Source: Pseudolysinimonas sp051954455 (GTDB taxonomy: Bacteria > Actinomycetota > Actinomycetes > Actinomycetales > Microbacteriaceae). Taken from it: 64,000 nt of DNA. Where the stretch lies: contig NZ_JBQCHS010000004.1 in the NCBI RefSeq assembly GCF_051954455.1, positions 6,504 through 70,503 of the forward strand, read 5' to 3'. This document shows, piece by piece, positions 1-9,772 of this stretch (its first letter is position 1; every line of letters begins with the position of its first letter). The position numbers and the translations under genes were made by a program. Below the pieces are notes generated by a model that saw only the letters and a list, made by a program, of their open reading frames with translations, was not told where the DNA came from and ran no database searches.

Positions 1-1666
1 CGTGGAAGCGCGCGAGCACGAGCTTCGTCTCCGCGAGCTCCCCGCCGCGCGCGGCCAGCGCCGACTGCGCGAGCAGCCACGCCTCGAGCACCAGGCCCCA
101 CATCCGCAGGTACGGGCTCGACCCGGCGAGCACCGCGTCGGGGTCGGTCGCGCCGGTGGTCAGCATCCACTCGGTCGCCTCGCGCAGGGCCGACAGCTGC
201 GTCGCGAGCCCCTGCCGGATCGTCGAGAAGTCGTCGCCGGCCGCGCCCAGCTCGTCGTCGAGCGCGCCGATCTGGTCGAGGAACTCCCGCACGGACGCGC
301 CGCCGCGCACCGGGAGCTTGCGCCCCACGAGGTCCGCCGCCTGGATGCCGTTGGTGCCCTCGTAGATGGGCGCGATGCGGATGTCGCGGTAGTGCTGCGC
401 GACCCCCGTCTCCTCGACGAAGCCCAGCCCGCCGAACACCTGCAGCGCGATCGAGCTGAGTTCGACCCCGAGGTCCGTCCCGTACGCCTTGCAGACCGGG
501 GTGAGGAGGCCGACGATCTCCGAGGACCGCGCCCGCGCCGCCGCGTCGGGGTGGTGCGTCGAGCGGTCGATCTGCCCCGCGTTGAGGTACATGAGGCAGC
601 GGAGCGCCGCGAGGTGGGCCCGCTGCGTCATCAGCATCCGCCGGACGTCAGGGTGGTCGATGATCGTCGTGTCGGCGGCGCCGCCGACCGCCTTGCCCTG
701 CACGCGCTCGGTCGCGTAGGCGAGCGCCTTCTGGTAGGCGCGCTCGCCGATCGCGAGCCCCTCCATCCCGACCGAGAGCCGGGCGTTGTTCATCATGACG
801 AACATGATCCGCATCCCCTTGTGGAGCTCGCCGATCAGGTAGCCGGTCGCGCCCGCGTACTCCATGACGCAGGTGGGCGACCCGTGGATGCCCATCTTGT
901 GCTCGATCGAGAGCGCGCGCACCGCGTTCCGCTCCGCCGGCTCGCCGTTCTCGTCGAGCAGGAACTTCGGGACGATGAAGCACGAGATCCCCGCCGTCCC
1001 GGCCGGGGCGTCAGGCGTGCGGGCGAGCACGAGGTGGACGATCTGCCCGGCGAGGTCGTGCTCCCCGAAGCTGATGTAGATCTTCTGGCCGGTGATCGCG
1101 TAGGTGCCGTCCTCATTCGGAACGGCGCGGGTGGTGAGCGCCCCGACGTCGGAGCCGGCCTGCGGCTCGGTGAGGTTCATCGTGCCGGTCCACTCGCCCG
1201 ACACCATGCGCGGCAGGTAGGCCGCCTTCTGCTCGTCGCTGCCGTAGTGCAGCAGCGCGTCGATCGCGCCCTGGGTCAGCAGGGGTGCGAGAGAGAAGCC
1301 CATGCTCGCCGAGGTCAGCATCTCCTGCACGGCGAGGCCGACGGTCCAGGGGAAGCCGCCCCCGCCGAACTCCTCGGGGAACGGGATCGAGGGCCAGCCG
1401 GCCTTGACGAACTCGTCGTAGACGGGCTTGTAGGCGCTCGGCACGGTGACGGTGTGGTCGGGATGCCAGACCGCCCCCTCGACGTCCCCCGCGCGGTCGA
1501 CCGGGGCGACGGCCTCCGCCATGAACTCCCCTGCGGCCGCCAGCAGGTCATCGACCGTCTCGAGGTCGGCGTGCTCGAAACCGGGCAGCGTCGCGATCTC
1601 GTCGTAGCGCACGATGTGCTCGAACACGAAGCGGAGGTCGTCGACGGGGGGCCGGTAGTCGCTCAT
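1..1666 (-). CDS. acyl-CoA dehydrogenase (3' end outside window)
   Basis: FAD-dependent acyl-CoA dehydrogenase of the long form (about 590-600 residues), predicted to introduce the alpha-beta double bond in an acyl-CoA during beta-oxidation. The visible 555 codons start MSDYRPPVDD. They carry the N-terminal helical domain, the FAD/substrate motif NLTEPQAGSDVGALTTRA in the middle domain, and the C-terminal signature YEGTNGIQAADLVGRK that usually lies next to the catalytic base. An extra C-terminal helical domain follows, as in the 600-residue subfamily. The stop codon lies beyond base 1. It is the last gene of a leftward run. Substrate chain length cannot be told from the sequence. Confidence 0.93.
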   Translation of the reverse strand, partial: MSDYRPPVDDLRFVFEHIVRYDEIATLPGFEHADLETVDDLLAAAGEFMAEAVAPVDRAGDVEGAVWHPDHTVTVPSAYKPVYDEFVKAGWPSIPFPEEFGGGGFPWTVGLAVQEMLTSASMGFSLAPLLTQGAIDALLHYGSDEQKAAYLPRMVSGEWTGTMNLTEPQAGSDVGALTTRAVPNEDGTYAITGQKIYISFGEHDLAGQIVHLVLARTPDAPAGTAGISCFIVPKFLLDENGEPAERNAVRALSIEHKMGIHGSPTCVMEYAGATGYLIGELHKGMRIMFVMMNNARLSVGMEGLAIGERAYQKALAYATERVQGKAVGGAADTTIIDHPDVRRMLMTQRAHLAALRCLMYLNAGQIDRSTHHPDAAARARSSEIVGLLTPVCKAYGTDLGVELSSIALQVFGGLGFVEETGVAQHYRDIRIAPIYEGTNGIQAADLVGRKLPVRGGASVREFLDQIGALDDELGAAGDDFSTIRQGLATQLSALREATEWMLTTGATDPDAVLAGSSPYLRMWGLVLEAWLLAQSALAARGGELAETKLVLARFH

Positions 1667-1676
1667 GTTCCGCAAT

Positions 1677-2345
1677 CTAGTCGGCGGGATCGGCTCCGGG
1701 GAGGGGGCCGGCCAGGGCGCGCTCGTAGCGGGCCGTGTAGATCGCCTGCAGCAGGCGCGCGACGGGGGCGCCGAGCCAGACGAGCAGTCCGGCGGGGCGC
1801 GAGAAGGCGCGGATGACGAGCCACACCGAGTCGTCGGCGAGGCGCTCGACGATGAACGCCTCCTCGCCGCGCTCGGGATGCCCCGGCAGGGTCCCATAGG
1901 CGAATCCGCGTCGTCCCGGCTCGTCGACCACGTACACGACGCGCGCCGGGATCGCGCGCGGCCAGAACGGCATCCGCAGGCGCGCGGTGTCGCCGGGCCG
2001 CAGCAGCGGCGCGCCGCCCGGGGCGTACACGGTCTCTCCCGGCTCCCCCACGACGGCCGGCTGCACCGGCTCCCCCGCGGCGTCGAACGCGACGGGGGTG
2101 TACGTCGCGGCGGTCGCCGCGGCCGGAGCCGGCAGCAGTTCGACCCTCAGCCCCACGCGGCGCTGGATGCCCCAGCTGAGCGTCTCGGTCCAGGCGAACT
2201 CCCACCGCGCGTCGCCGTGCCCGATCCGGACCCGGCGCTCGAGCGGGCGGTATCCCCTGGGCGGGTAGGTCAGCAGGTCCTCCGCGCGGGTGGCGCCGAT
2301 CGCGCCGTAGGTCACGGGGACCTGCCAGAGCGGGGTCGCGGCCAT
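1677..2345 (-). CDS. DUF1990 family protein
   Basis: 222-residue protein starting MAATPLWQVPVTYGAIGAT. The whole chain resembles DUF1990 proteins: the TLSWGIQRRVGLRVE strand, the PGETVYAPGG loop and the conserved FAYGTLPGHPERGEEAFIVE segment near residues 150-170. No catalytic motif is evident and the family function is unknown. The start ATG shares one base with the stop of the upstream YjbR gene (TGATG), so the two are probably translationally coupled. The gene ends 10 bases before the acyl-CoA dehydrogenase start. Confidence 0.85.
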   Translation of the reverse strand: MAATPLWQVPVTYGAIGATRAEDLLTYPPRGYRPLERRVRIGHGDARWEFAWTETLSWGIQRRVGLRVELLPAPAAATAATYTPVAFDAAGEPVQPAVVGEPGETVYAPGGAPLLRPGDTARLRMPFWPRAIPARVVYVVDEPGRRGFAYGTLPGHPERGEEAFIVERLADDSVWLVIRAFSRPAGLLVWLGAPVARLLQAIYTARYERALAGPLPGADPAD

Positions 2346-2737
2346 CACTCCAGGGTAGAGGGATGCTCTGCGAGGTACGCCGCGACCACCGCGTGCGGGG
2401 CGACCTCCGCCCACGCGTCCACGACGAGCTCCGCCAGGCGCGGCCGCGAGATGCGGTCGAGGCGGACGAGCACGGTCGGGTGCCCGTCGAAGTGCGGGAT
2501 GGTGAAGAAGACGTCCACGTCCTCGGCGAGGAGCGCCTTCTTCTCGTGCTCGTGCGCCACCCGGACCGCGAGGATGGGCCCCGTCTCCTCGCCCACCTCC
2601 TCGACGTCGCGCGGGCGGAGCGGCCGCGCCCAGACGAACCCGCGCTGGACCGCCCAGGTGCGGTTGCCCCACTTCGTCGTCTCCTGCGCGCCGGGCAGCG
2701 CCATCGCGAGCTCGTGGACGTCCTCCCAGGTCGCCAT
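2345..2737 (-). CDS. MmcQ/YjbR family protein
   Basis: 130-residue small alpha/beta protein of the MmcQ/YjbR (CyaY-like fold) family. Visible hallmarks are the N-terminal segment around ALPGAQETTKWGNRTWAV, a central FTIPHFDGHPTVLVRLD and a C-terminal helix with ELVVDAWAEVAP. The family is called DNA-binding by structural analogy, but its biochemical role is not established. It overlaps the DUF1990 gene by one base and lies 10 bases downstream of the MarR gene, so a MarR-YjbR-DUF1990 transcript is plausible. Confidence 0.85.
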   Translation of the reverse strand: MATWEDVHELAMALPGAQETTKWGNRTWAVQRGFVWARPLRPRDVEEVGEETGPILAVRVAHEHEKKALLAEDVDVFFTIPHFDGHPTVLVRLDRISRPRLAELVVDAWAEVAPHAVVAAYLAEHPSTLE

Positions 2738-2747
2738 GGCCGTGAGG

Positions 2748-3203
2748 CTACGCGCGGTCCTCGGGCGCCGGGGAGTCGGCGATGCGGCGCAGGATCTCGG
2801 CCGCCTCGGCGAGCACGGCCCGTTCGTGATCGGTGGCCGCCACCAGCTCCGCGCGGAACCAGGCCCGACTGCGCGCGACGCTCTCGCCTTCGACCCGCCG
2901 CCCCGACTCCGTGAGGTGGAACAGGACGCGTCGACCGTCGTCCGGATCGGCCGCGCGCACGAGATAGCCCCCCGCGGTCAGACGATTGACCGTCTGACTC
3001 ATGGACGACGGGGTGACGCGGGCCTCGCCGCTGAGCGCGGTGAGGGTCTGGGGCCCCTCCTTGCGCACCCGGCTGAGGACCGCCAGCGCCGCGTCGCCCA
3101 ACTCGTCGTGGGCGCGCAGCGCACGGAATCGGCGATAGAGCCGGCCGACGGCCGTGCGCAGCCGCTGGCTCAGCTCGTCGGGGTCGTTTGCGTCGGACGG
3201 CAC
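2748..3203 (-). CDS. MarR family transcriptional regulator
   Basis: 151-residue winged-helix regulator, GTG start (MPSDANDPDELSQRLRTAVG). The recognition region GEARVTPSSMSQTVNRLTAGGYLVR and the wing DPDDGRRVLFHLTESGRR are typical of MarR. It is divergent from an isochorismatase-like hydrolase and an MFS gene. The 57-base spacer contains an AT-rich imperfect palindrome that is a good operator candidate. The likely role is repression of itself and of the divergent pair until a small aromatic ligand binds; this is inferred from family and layout. Confidence 0.93.
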   Translation of the reverse strand: MPSDANDPDELSQRLRTAVGRLYRRFRALRAHDELGDAALAVLSRVRKEGPQTLTALSGEARVTPSSMSQTVNRLTAGGYLVRAADPDDGRRVLFHLTESGRRVEGESVARSRAWFRAELVAATDHERAVLAEAAEILRRIADSPAPEDRA

Positions 3204-3207
3204 GTTT

Positions 3208-3246
3208 CATTAGTATCACGAATGGTTTTCTTTCGTATACCTAATG
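3208..3246. promoter_or_regulatory. candidate MarR operator / divergent promoter
   Basis: Arms at 3208-3222 (CATTAGTATCACGAA) and 3232-3246 (TTCGTATACCTAATG) are inverted repeats matching at 11 of 15 positions, in a region far more AT-rich than its surroundings. They lie between the divergent MarR gene (start 3203) and the hydrolase gene (start 3261). A clear ribosome binding site AAGGAG (3250-3255) follows, serving the hydrolase ATG. Confidence 0.6.
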
Positions 3247-3260
3247 CTTAAGGAGCATCC

Positions 3261-3842
3261 ATGTCGCTGTCCCAGCTCGACCCCACGAGCGCCCTCATCG
3301 TCGTCGACCTGCAGCGCGGGATCCTGGCGCTGCCCGGCGCACATCCGATCGTCGAGGTGATCGCGAACAGCGCCCGCCTGGCCGACGCCTTCCGCGAGCG
3401 CGGACTCCCGGTCGCTCTCGTCAACGTGGCCGGTCGGGCACCCGGGCGCACCGAGCGCGCCCGTGCCCAAGCCGCCTCGGGCGCCCCGAGGCCGGTCCTC
3501 AGCGCGGAGGCGCTGGAGCTGCTGCCGGAGCTCGGCTCGGCGCCCGACGACATCCTGGTCACGAAGCGCACCTGGGGCGCGTTCACCGGCACGGAGCTGG
3601 ACGCCGCCCTTCGCGCGCGCGGCGTCACCCAGGTCGTCCTGACCGGCATCGCCACCAGCGCCGGCGTCGAGTCGACGGCGCGGCAGGCGCACGAGCTCGG
3701 GTACCACGTGACCCTCGTCACCGACGCGATGACCGACGCCAGTGCCGAGGCGCACGACGGAAGCGTCGCGCGGGTGTTCCCCGCGATCGGCGAGACGGGC
3801 ACCACCGACGAGGTCCTGGACCTGCTGGCCGACCGGGCGTGA
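3261..3842 (+). CDS. isochorismatase-like cysteine hydrolase family protein, catalytic Cys replaced by Gly
   Basis: 193-residue Rossmann-like hydrolase of the isochorismatase superfamily (MSLSQLDPTSALIVVDLQRG). Of the usual Asp-Lys-Cys triad, Asp16 (VVDLQ) and Lys102 (VTKRT) are present. The nucleophile position in GIATSAGVESTARQA is Gly135 rather than Cys. True isochorismatases, which cleave a vinyl ether by acid catalysis, also lack the Cys, whereas nicotinamidases and carbamoylsarcosine amidases need it. Simple amidase activity is therefore unlikely. The gene has an AAGGAG site and overlaps the MFS gene by 4 bases (GTGA). Substrate unknown; control by the divergent MarR is likely. Confidence 0.88.
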   Translation: MSLSQLDPTSALIVVDLQRGILALPGAHPIVEVIANSARLADAFRERGLPVALVNVAGRAPGRTERARAQAASGAPRPVLSAEALELLPELGSAPDDILVTKRTWGAFTGTELDAALRARGVTQVVLTGIATSAGVESTARQAHELGYHVTLVTDAMTDASAEAHDGSVARVFPAIGETGTTDEVLDLLADRA

Positions 3843-5305
3843 GCACCGCCCCGGCGAGCGCCGCGGGCGCGACGAGCCGGCCGTTCCCCGCCCGATTCAC
3901 CGTTCCGCTGCTCCTCGGCTCGACGCTGAACCCGATCAACAGCTCGATGCTCGCGACCGGCCTGGCCGGGATCGCGGCGGACTTCCACGTCGGACCCGGG
4001 CAGTCGGCGGCGCTCGTCTCCGTGCTCTACCTCTGCAGCGCGGTCGCGCAACCCACCATGGGCAAACTCGCGCAGTTGTTCGGGCCGCGGACCGTGTTCT
4101 TGACGGGCATCGCGATCCTGTTCGCGGGCGGCGTCGTCGGCTCGATCGCGCCCGCCTTCTGGGTGCTGCTCGTCTCGCGCGCGCTCATCGGGATCGGCAC
4201 CTCGGCCGCCTACCCGACGGGGATGGCGCTCGTGCGCCGTCGGGCGGAGACGCTCGGCGTGGGCGTCCCCAGCCGCATCATCGGCAGCTTCTCGATCGCG
4301 GCGCAGATCACGGTCGTGCTCGGGCTCCCGCTCGGCGGTCTCCTGACCGGCGCCTTCGGCTGGCGGGCGCTGTTCCTCGTGAACGTGCCGGTCGCGATCG
4401 TGGTGTTCCTCTTCGCGTTCCTCGGGATCGCGCACGACGAGCGCCGCGACGACCGGCCGCGCGGGCGCGCGCTGCTCGCGGCGGTCGACATCCCCGGGAT
4501 CCTCCTCTTCGCCGGTGCGACCGTGAGCCTGCTCGTCTTCCTCTCCGACCTGACGGCACCGGTCTGGTGGCTCGTGCCGGTGATCATCGCGCTCACCGCC
4601 GGGCTCATCCTCTGGGAGCGGCGCGCGGCGCAGCCGCTCATCGACGTGCGCATGCTCGCGGCCAACGGACCGCTGCAGCGCACCTACCTCCGGCAGATCG
4701 TCGTCGGCCTCGGCGTGTACACCGGTCTCTACGGCATCAGCCAGTGGATGGAGGAGGCGGCCGGGTACTCGGCCGTCCAGGTCGGACTGCTCCTGCTGCC
4801 CCTCTCCGGCGTCGGGATCGTGCTGGCGCGGCTGGTCTCGACCCGCGGCTGGGTGCGGGGGCCGCTGCTGCTCGGCGCCGTCGCGCTGATGGGCACGGGC
4901 GTCGTCGCGCTGGTCACCGACCACACCGCGAGCGTGCTCGTGCTCGTCGGCATGACGATGCTGTTCGGGGCCACGAACGGGCTCAGCAACTTCGCCAACC
5001 AGACGACGCTCTACGTGCAGTCGCCGTCGGAGACGTTCGCCGTGGCCTCGGGCCTCTACCGGACGGCGTCGTACCTCGGCGCGATCTTTTCCGCGAGTGT
5101 GATCGGCCTGTCGTTCGGGAGCCGTGTCTCGGATGCCGGGTTCCACGTCGTCGCCTGGATCCTCGTGGGGATCGGCGCTCTCGCCCTGCTGATGACGGCA
5201 GCCGACCGGCGGATCCCGACGGTGGTCCGCGAGCGCGCGGCTAGTTCGTCTGCCAGTCGGCGACGGGCAGCCCCTGCCCGTCGTGCGCCTGCCCGGCCAC
5301 GATGA
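3839..5305 (+). CDS. MFS transporter (14-TM-like drug exporter type)
   Basis: 488-residue integral membrane protein of the major facilitator superfamily, GTG start overlapping the upstream stop (GTGA). About 14 hydrophobic segments are visible. The loop 2-3 region reads MGKLAQLFGPRTVF in place of the usual G-x-x-D-R-x-G-R-R, and the VPSRIIGSF and GWRALFLVNVPVAIVV segments match EmrB/QacA-like exporters. The C-terminal 20 residues are Ala/Arg/Ser-rich and are encoded on top of the convergent TM2 gene (65-base antisense overlap). Probably exports a compound that also induces the MarR regulator. Confidence 0.9.
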   Translation: MSTAPASAAGATSRPFPARFTVPLLLGSTLNPINSSMLATGLAGIAADFHVGPGQSAALVSVLYLCSAVAQPTMGKLAQLFGPRTVFLTGIAILFAGGVVGSIAPAFWVLLVSRALIGIGTSAAYPTGMALVRRRAETLGVGVPSRIIGSFSIAAQITVVLGLPLGGLLTGAFGWRALFLVNVPVAIVVFLFAFLGIAHDERRDDRPRGRALLAAVDIPGILLFAGATVSLLVFLSDLTAPVWWLVPVIIALTAGLILWERRAAQPLIDVRMLAANGPLQRTYLRQIVVGLGVYTGLYGISQWMEEAAGYSAVQVGLLLLPLSGVGIVLARLVSTRGWVRGPLLLGAVALMGTGVVALVTDHTASVLVLVGMTMLFGATNGLSNFANQTTLYVQSPSETFAVASGLYRTASYLGAIFSASVIGLSFGSRVSDAGFHVVAWILVGIGALALLMTAADRRIPTVVRERAASSSASRRRAAPARRAPARPR

Positions 5306-5534
5306 AGATGAAGTCGACGAGCGGCCAGATGCCGAGCGTGAGCCAGCCGACGAGGAGCTTCGCGACGCCCATGCCGATGTTGCCGAGATAGAAGCGGTCG
5401 ATCCCGAGACCGCCCAGGAAGAAGCTCAGCAGCGTCGCGACGAGGCGGCTCTTCGGGGAGATCGCCCCGGCGGCGGCGGGGTAGCCGGGCTGCGGCGGGG
5501 GCGGCGGGGCGGCAGGCGGGTAGGCGTTGGTCAC
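5241..5534 (-). CDS. TM2 domain-containing membrane protein
   Basis: 97-residue protein with a Pro-rich N-terminus (YPPAAPPPPPQPGYPAAAG) and a C-terminal TM2 domain. The domain has two hydrophobic helices around the diagnostic FLGGLGIDRFYLGNIG, then LVGWLTLGIWPLVDFIFI. I chose the GTG at 5534 (MTNAYPPAAP), since Pro/Tyr-rich tails of this kind normally precede TM2 domains; an upstream in-frame start at 5570 would add 12 residues. Function unknown. Its 3' end overlaps the convergent MFS gene by 65 bases. Confidence 0.85.
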   Translation of the reverse strand: MTNAYPPAAPPPPPQPGYPAAAGAISPKSRLVATLLSFFLGGLGIDRFYLGNIGMGVAKLLVGWLTLGIWPLVDFIFIVAGQAHDGQGLPVADWQTN

Positions 5535-5586
5535 CCGGCCATGCTGTCGGAGTCGGTCGACACGGGTCAACCGGGTCCGGCGCCGG

Positions 5587-7458
<1,872 letters not shown>

Positions 7459-7491
7459 GACGGACCATTGTCGCATTCGCGCGGCCGCGGA

Positions 7492-7815
7492 ATGATCCGG
7501 GCCGCGGGGTCGAGCGCGAGCGGCGGTGAGCTCCTGCTCCTCGCCCTCGTGACCTGCTACGGCAACGACGTGTACCGCGAGGCGGCGGCGCGCGGCATCG
7601 TCGTCGACGCCGTCGAGGTGGAGGCGGAGGCCGACTTCCCCGCGATCGGCGCGCCGGCCGCGGCGGTCCGCTACCGCGCACGGGTGCGCTCGAGCGCCCC
7701 GGAGGAGGCGGTGCGCGAGCTCCTCGTCCACACCGACCGGGTGGCGGAGATCCAGGCCACCGTGCGCACGGCGATCCCGGTGGAGCTGGTCGACGTGGAG
7801 GTCGTCGCCGGCTGA
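7492..7815 (+). CDS. OsmC-like protein, short form
   Basis: 107 residues starting MIRAAGSSASGGELLLLALVTCYGND. The helix with GGELLLLAL and one Cys (TCYGNDVYREAAARG), followed by VEVEAEADF strands and a C-terminal region AVREL-LVHTDRVAEIQATVR, resemble the C-terminal two thirds of OsmC/Ohr proteins. The N-terminal beta strands and the second redox Cys are not present, so it is either a compact OsmC relative or a 5'-truncated gene. Upstream in-frame sequence lies antisense to lepA and does not look coding. Peroxidase activity is doubtful with a single Cys. Confidence 0.72.
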   Translation: MIRAAGSSASGGELLLLALVTCYGNDVYREAAARGIVVDAVEVEAEADFPAIGAPAAAVRYRARVRSSAPEEAVRELLVHTDRVAEIQATVRTAIPVELVDVEVVAG

Positions 7816-7846
7816 TCGATCGCGGGGTGCGTCGCTCAACATTTAT

Positions 7847-7864
7847 AGACGTACAATAGTCTTA
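7847..7864 (+). promoter_or_regulatory. candidate promoter/operator of the DHA2 transporter gene
   Basis: An AT-rich island just before the MFS start holds a -10-like TACAAT (7852-7857) and a small inverted repeat AGAC (7847-7850) / GTCT (7859-7862). The -10 lies about 10 bases before the ATG at 7867, so the transcript would be almost leaderless. No good -35 is seen. The co-encoded MarR is the obvious candidate ligand-responsive repressor. Confidence 0.4.
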
Positions 7865-7866
7865 GA

Positions 7867-9351
7867 ATGACAGTAATCGCCCCGCTCCCCCGCCAGAAGC
7901 ACCCGGTCCTCGTGCTCGTGATCTGCTGCATGAGCCTGCTCCTCGTCAGCCTCGACGCGACGATCGTCAACGTCGCGCTGCCCTCGATCCGGCGTGACCT
8001 GCACGCCGATGTGTCCAACCTGCAATGGACCCTCGACGCCTACACGCTCGTGCTGGCGGCGCTCCTCCTGCTCTCCGGCACGACGGCCGACCGGATCGGT
8101 CGTCGTCGGACCTTCCAGATCGGCCTCGCCGTCTTCGGACTCGGGTCACTCCTCTGCGGTTTCGCGCCGGGCATCGGATGGCTCATCGCCTTCCGCGCGC
8201 TGCAGGCGGTCGGCGGATCGATGCTCAACCCGGTCGCCATGTCGATCATCACGGCGGTGTTCGACGACCCGGCCCGTCGGGCGCGCGCGATCGGCGTCTG
8301 GTCGGCGGTCGTCGGCGTCTCCCTCGCGCTCGGCCCGATCCTCGGCGGCGCGCTCCTCCAGGTCGCCGACTGGCGCGTCATCTTCTGGGTCAACGTCCCC
8401 GTGGTCATCGCGGCGCTCGTGCTCACCGCCGTCTTCGTCCCCGAGATCCGCGCGCGCCGCAGGCGCCGCTTCGATCCGATCGGCCAGCTCACGGTCGGCA
8501 CCCTCGTCGCGTGCACCGTCGCCGGCCTCATCGAGGGACCGCGCCGCGGGTGGGGCGACCCGCTCACGCTCGCGCTGTTCGGCGTCGCCGTCGCGGCGCT
8601 CGTGGTGCTGATCGCGTACGAGCTGCGCCGCGAGGACGCCGTGCTCGACCCGCGGCTGTTCCGGAGCCTGCCGTTCTCGAACGCGGTCGTCACCGCGATC
8701 GCGGCGTTCGCCGGCAACGGCGCGTTCCTGTTCCTCATGACCCTCTACCTGCAGGACGTGCGCGGCTTCACCCCCCTCGTGGCGGGGCTCCACCTGCTGC
8801 CGATGGCGATCACGCAGTTGGTCTGCGGTCCGCTCTCCGGGCGGCTCGTCGCGCGGTTCGGCACCCGGCCGTCGCTCGTGCTCGCCTGCGCGTTCTGGAT
8901 CGTCTCGTTCCTCGGCCTCACGCTCCTCGCCGACGACACCCCCCAGCTGCTGCTGCTCACGCTCTTCGGGCTCTTCGGCGTCGGCCAGGGCTTCGTGAAC
9001 GCCGCGGTGACGACCGCCGCGGTCTCGGGGATGCCGCTCTCGCGCGCCGGGTCGGCCGCGGCGATCGCCTCCACCAGTCGGCAGGTCGGGGTGTCGCTCG
9101 GCGTCGCGCTCGCCGGCACCGTCACCGGGATCGCGGCGGGCGGTATCGGCGCCGGCTTCACCTCGGCGACCCACGCCATGTGGTGGACGATGCTCGGCGT
9201 GAGCGTCGCCGTGCTCGTGACCTCTGTCCTGGCCACCGGGCCGATCGGGCGCCGGAGCCGCGAAGCGATCCAGGACCTTCTGCGCGACACCGGGTCGGTC
9301 CAGACTGCCGAGGCGCGGCACTCCGAGGCCGAGGCGGTGTCCCGTGGCTGA
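7867..9351 (+). CDS. MFS transporter, DHA2 (EmrB/QacA) family
   Basis: 494-residue, 14-TM proton-driven exporter. The N-terminus MTVIAPLPRQKHPVLVLV leads into TM1 with the family signature LDATIVNVALPSI; loop 2-3 has TTADRIGRRRTFQ, and motif C lies around GVSLALGPILGG. The long central loop and C-terminal bundle are intact. The MarR gene overlaps its stop by 8 bases, giving a two-gene operon of exporter plus regulator. It sits between lepA and rpsT, which are normally close neighbours in related genomes, so it looks like an inserted accessory module. Substrate unknown. Confidence 0.93.
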   Translation: MTVIAPLPRQKHPVLVLVICCMSLLLVSLDATIVNVALPSIRRDLHADVSNLQWTLDAYTLVLAALLLLSGTTADRIGRRRTFQIGLAVFGLGSLLCGFAPGIGWLIAFRALQAVGGSMLNPVAMSIITAVFDDPARRARAIGVWSAVVGVSLALGPILGGALLQVADWRVIFWVNVPVVIAALVLTAVFVPEIRARRRRRFDPIGQLTVGTLVACTVAGLIEGPRRGWGDPLTLALFGVAVAALVVLIAYELRREDAVLDPRLFRSLPFSNAVVTAIAAFAGNGAFLFLMTLYLQDVRGFTPLVAGLHLLPMAITQLVCGPLSGRLVARFGTRPSLVLACAFWIVSFLGLTLLADDTPQLLLLTLFGLFGVGQGFVNAAVTTAAVSGMPLSRAGSAAAIASTSRQVGVSLGVALAGTVTGIAAGGIGAGFTSATHAMWWTMLGVSVAVLVTSVLATGPIGRRSREAIQDLLRDTGSVQTAEARHSEAEAVSRG

Positions 9352-9763
9352 GGCGCCGACGGCGGCCGAGGTGTGGTCGCTGCTGAACGACCTGGTCCGC
9401 GACGGGCGACGGGAGTGGACGCGGCTCGTGTCGGCTGAGGCCGGCATGCCCTACAGCAGGGTGCGGGCGCTCCGCGTGCTCGCCGAGGGCGACCGCACGA
9501 TGAGCGAACTCGCCCGGGAGGTCGTCGTCGACTCGTCGGCCGCGACCGGGATCATGAACGACCTCGAGGAGCGGGGCCTGGCCGAGCGACGGCCGACGCC
9601 TGACAGCCGACGGGTGCGGATCGCGTCGATCACCCCGGCCGGCCGCGACCTCGTCGAGCGCGTCCACCGCATCGAGATCCCGCGGCCCGAGGCGCTCGAC
9701 GCGCTGAACGCCGAGGACCGCGCGACGCTCGGCCGGATCCTCGGCGGCCTGACGCGCCGGTAG
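9344..9763 (+). CDS. MarR family transcriptional regulator
   Basis: 139-residue winged-helix protein, GTG start (MAEAPTAAEVWSLLNDLV) overlapping the exporter stop by 8 bases. The helix-turn-helix is in LAREVVVDSSAATGIMNDLEERG and the wing is RRPTPDSRRVRIASITPAGR. Co-transcription with the upstream DHA2 exporter suggests feedback control through the AT-rich site at 7847-7864. The protein is unrelated in detail to the MarR encoded at 2748-3203. Confidence 0.92.
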   Translation: MAEAPTAAEVWSLLNDLVRDGRREWTRLVSAEAGMPYSRVRALRVLAEGDRTMSELAREVVVDSSAATGIMNDLEERGLAERRPTPDSRRVRIASITPAGRDLVERVHRIEIPRPEALDALNAEDRATLGRILGGLTRR

Positions 9764-9772
9764 CGTGGCGGG

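Noticed and set aside
2..1816. Long open frame on the plus strand antisense to the acyl-CoA dehydrogenase
   Set aside because: Very Arg/Asp/Leu-rich with no domain; it is the complement of a clearly recognisable enzyme and results from high GC content.
3248..5146. 632-codon minus-strand frame opposite the hydrolase and MFS genes
   Set aside because: Composition (His/Arg/Glu-rich) is typical of an antisense shadow; the plus strand encodes two recognisable proteins.
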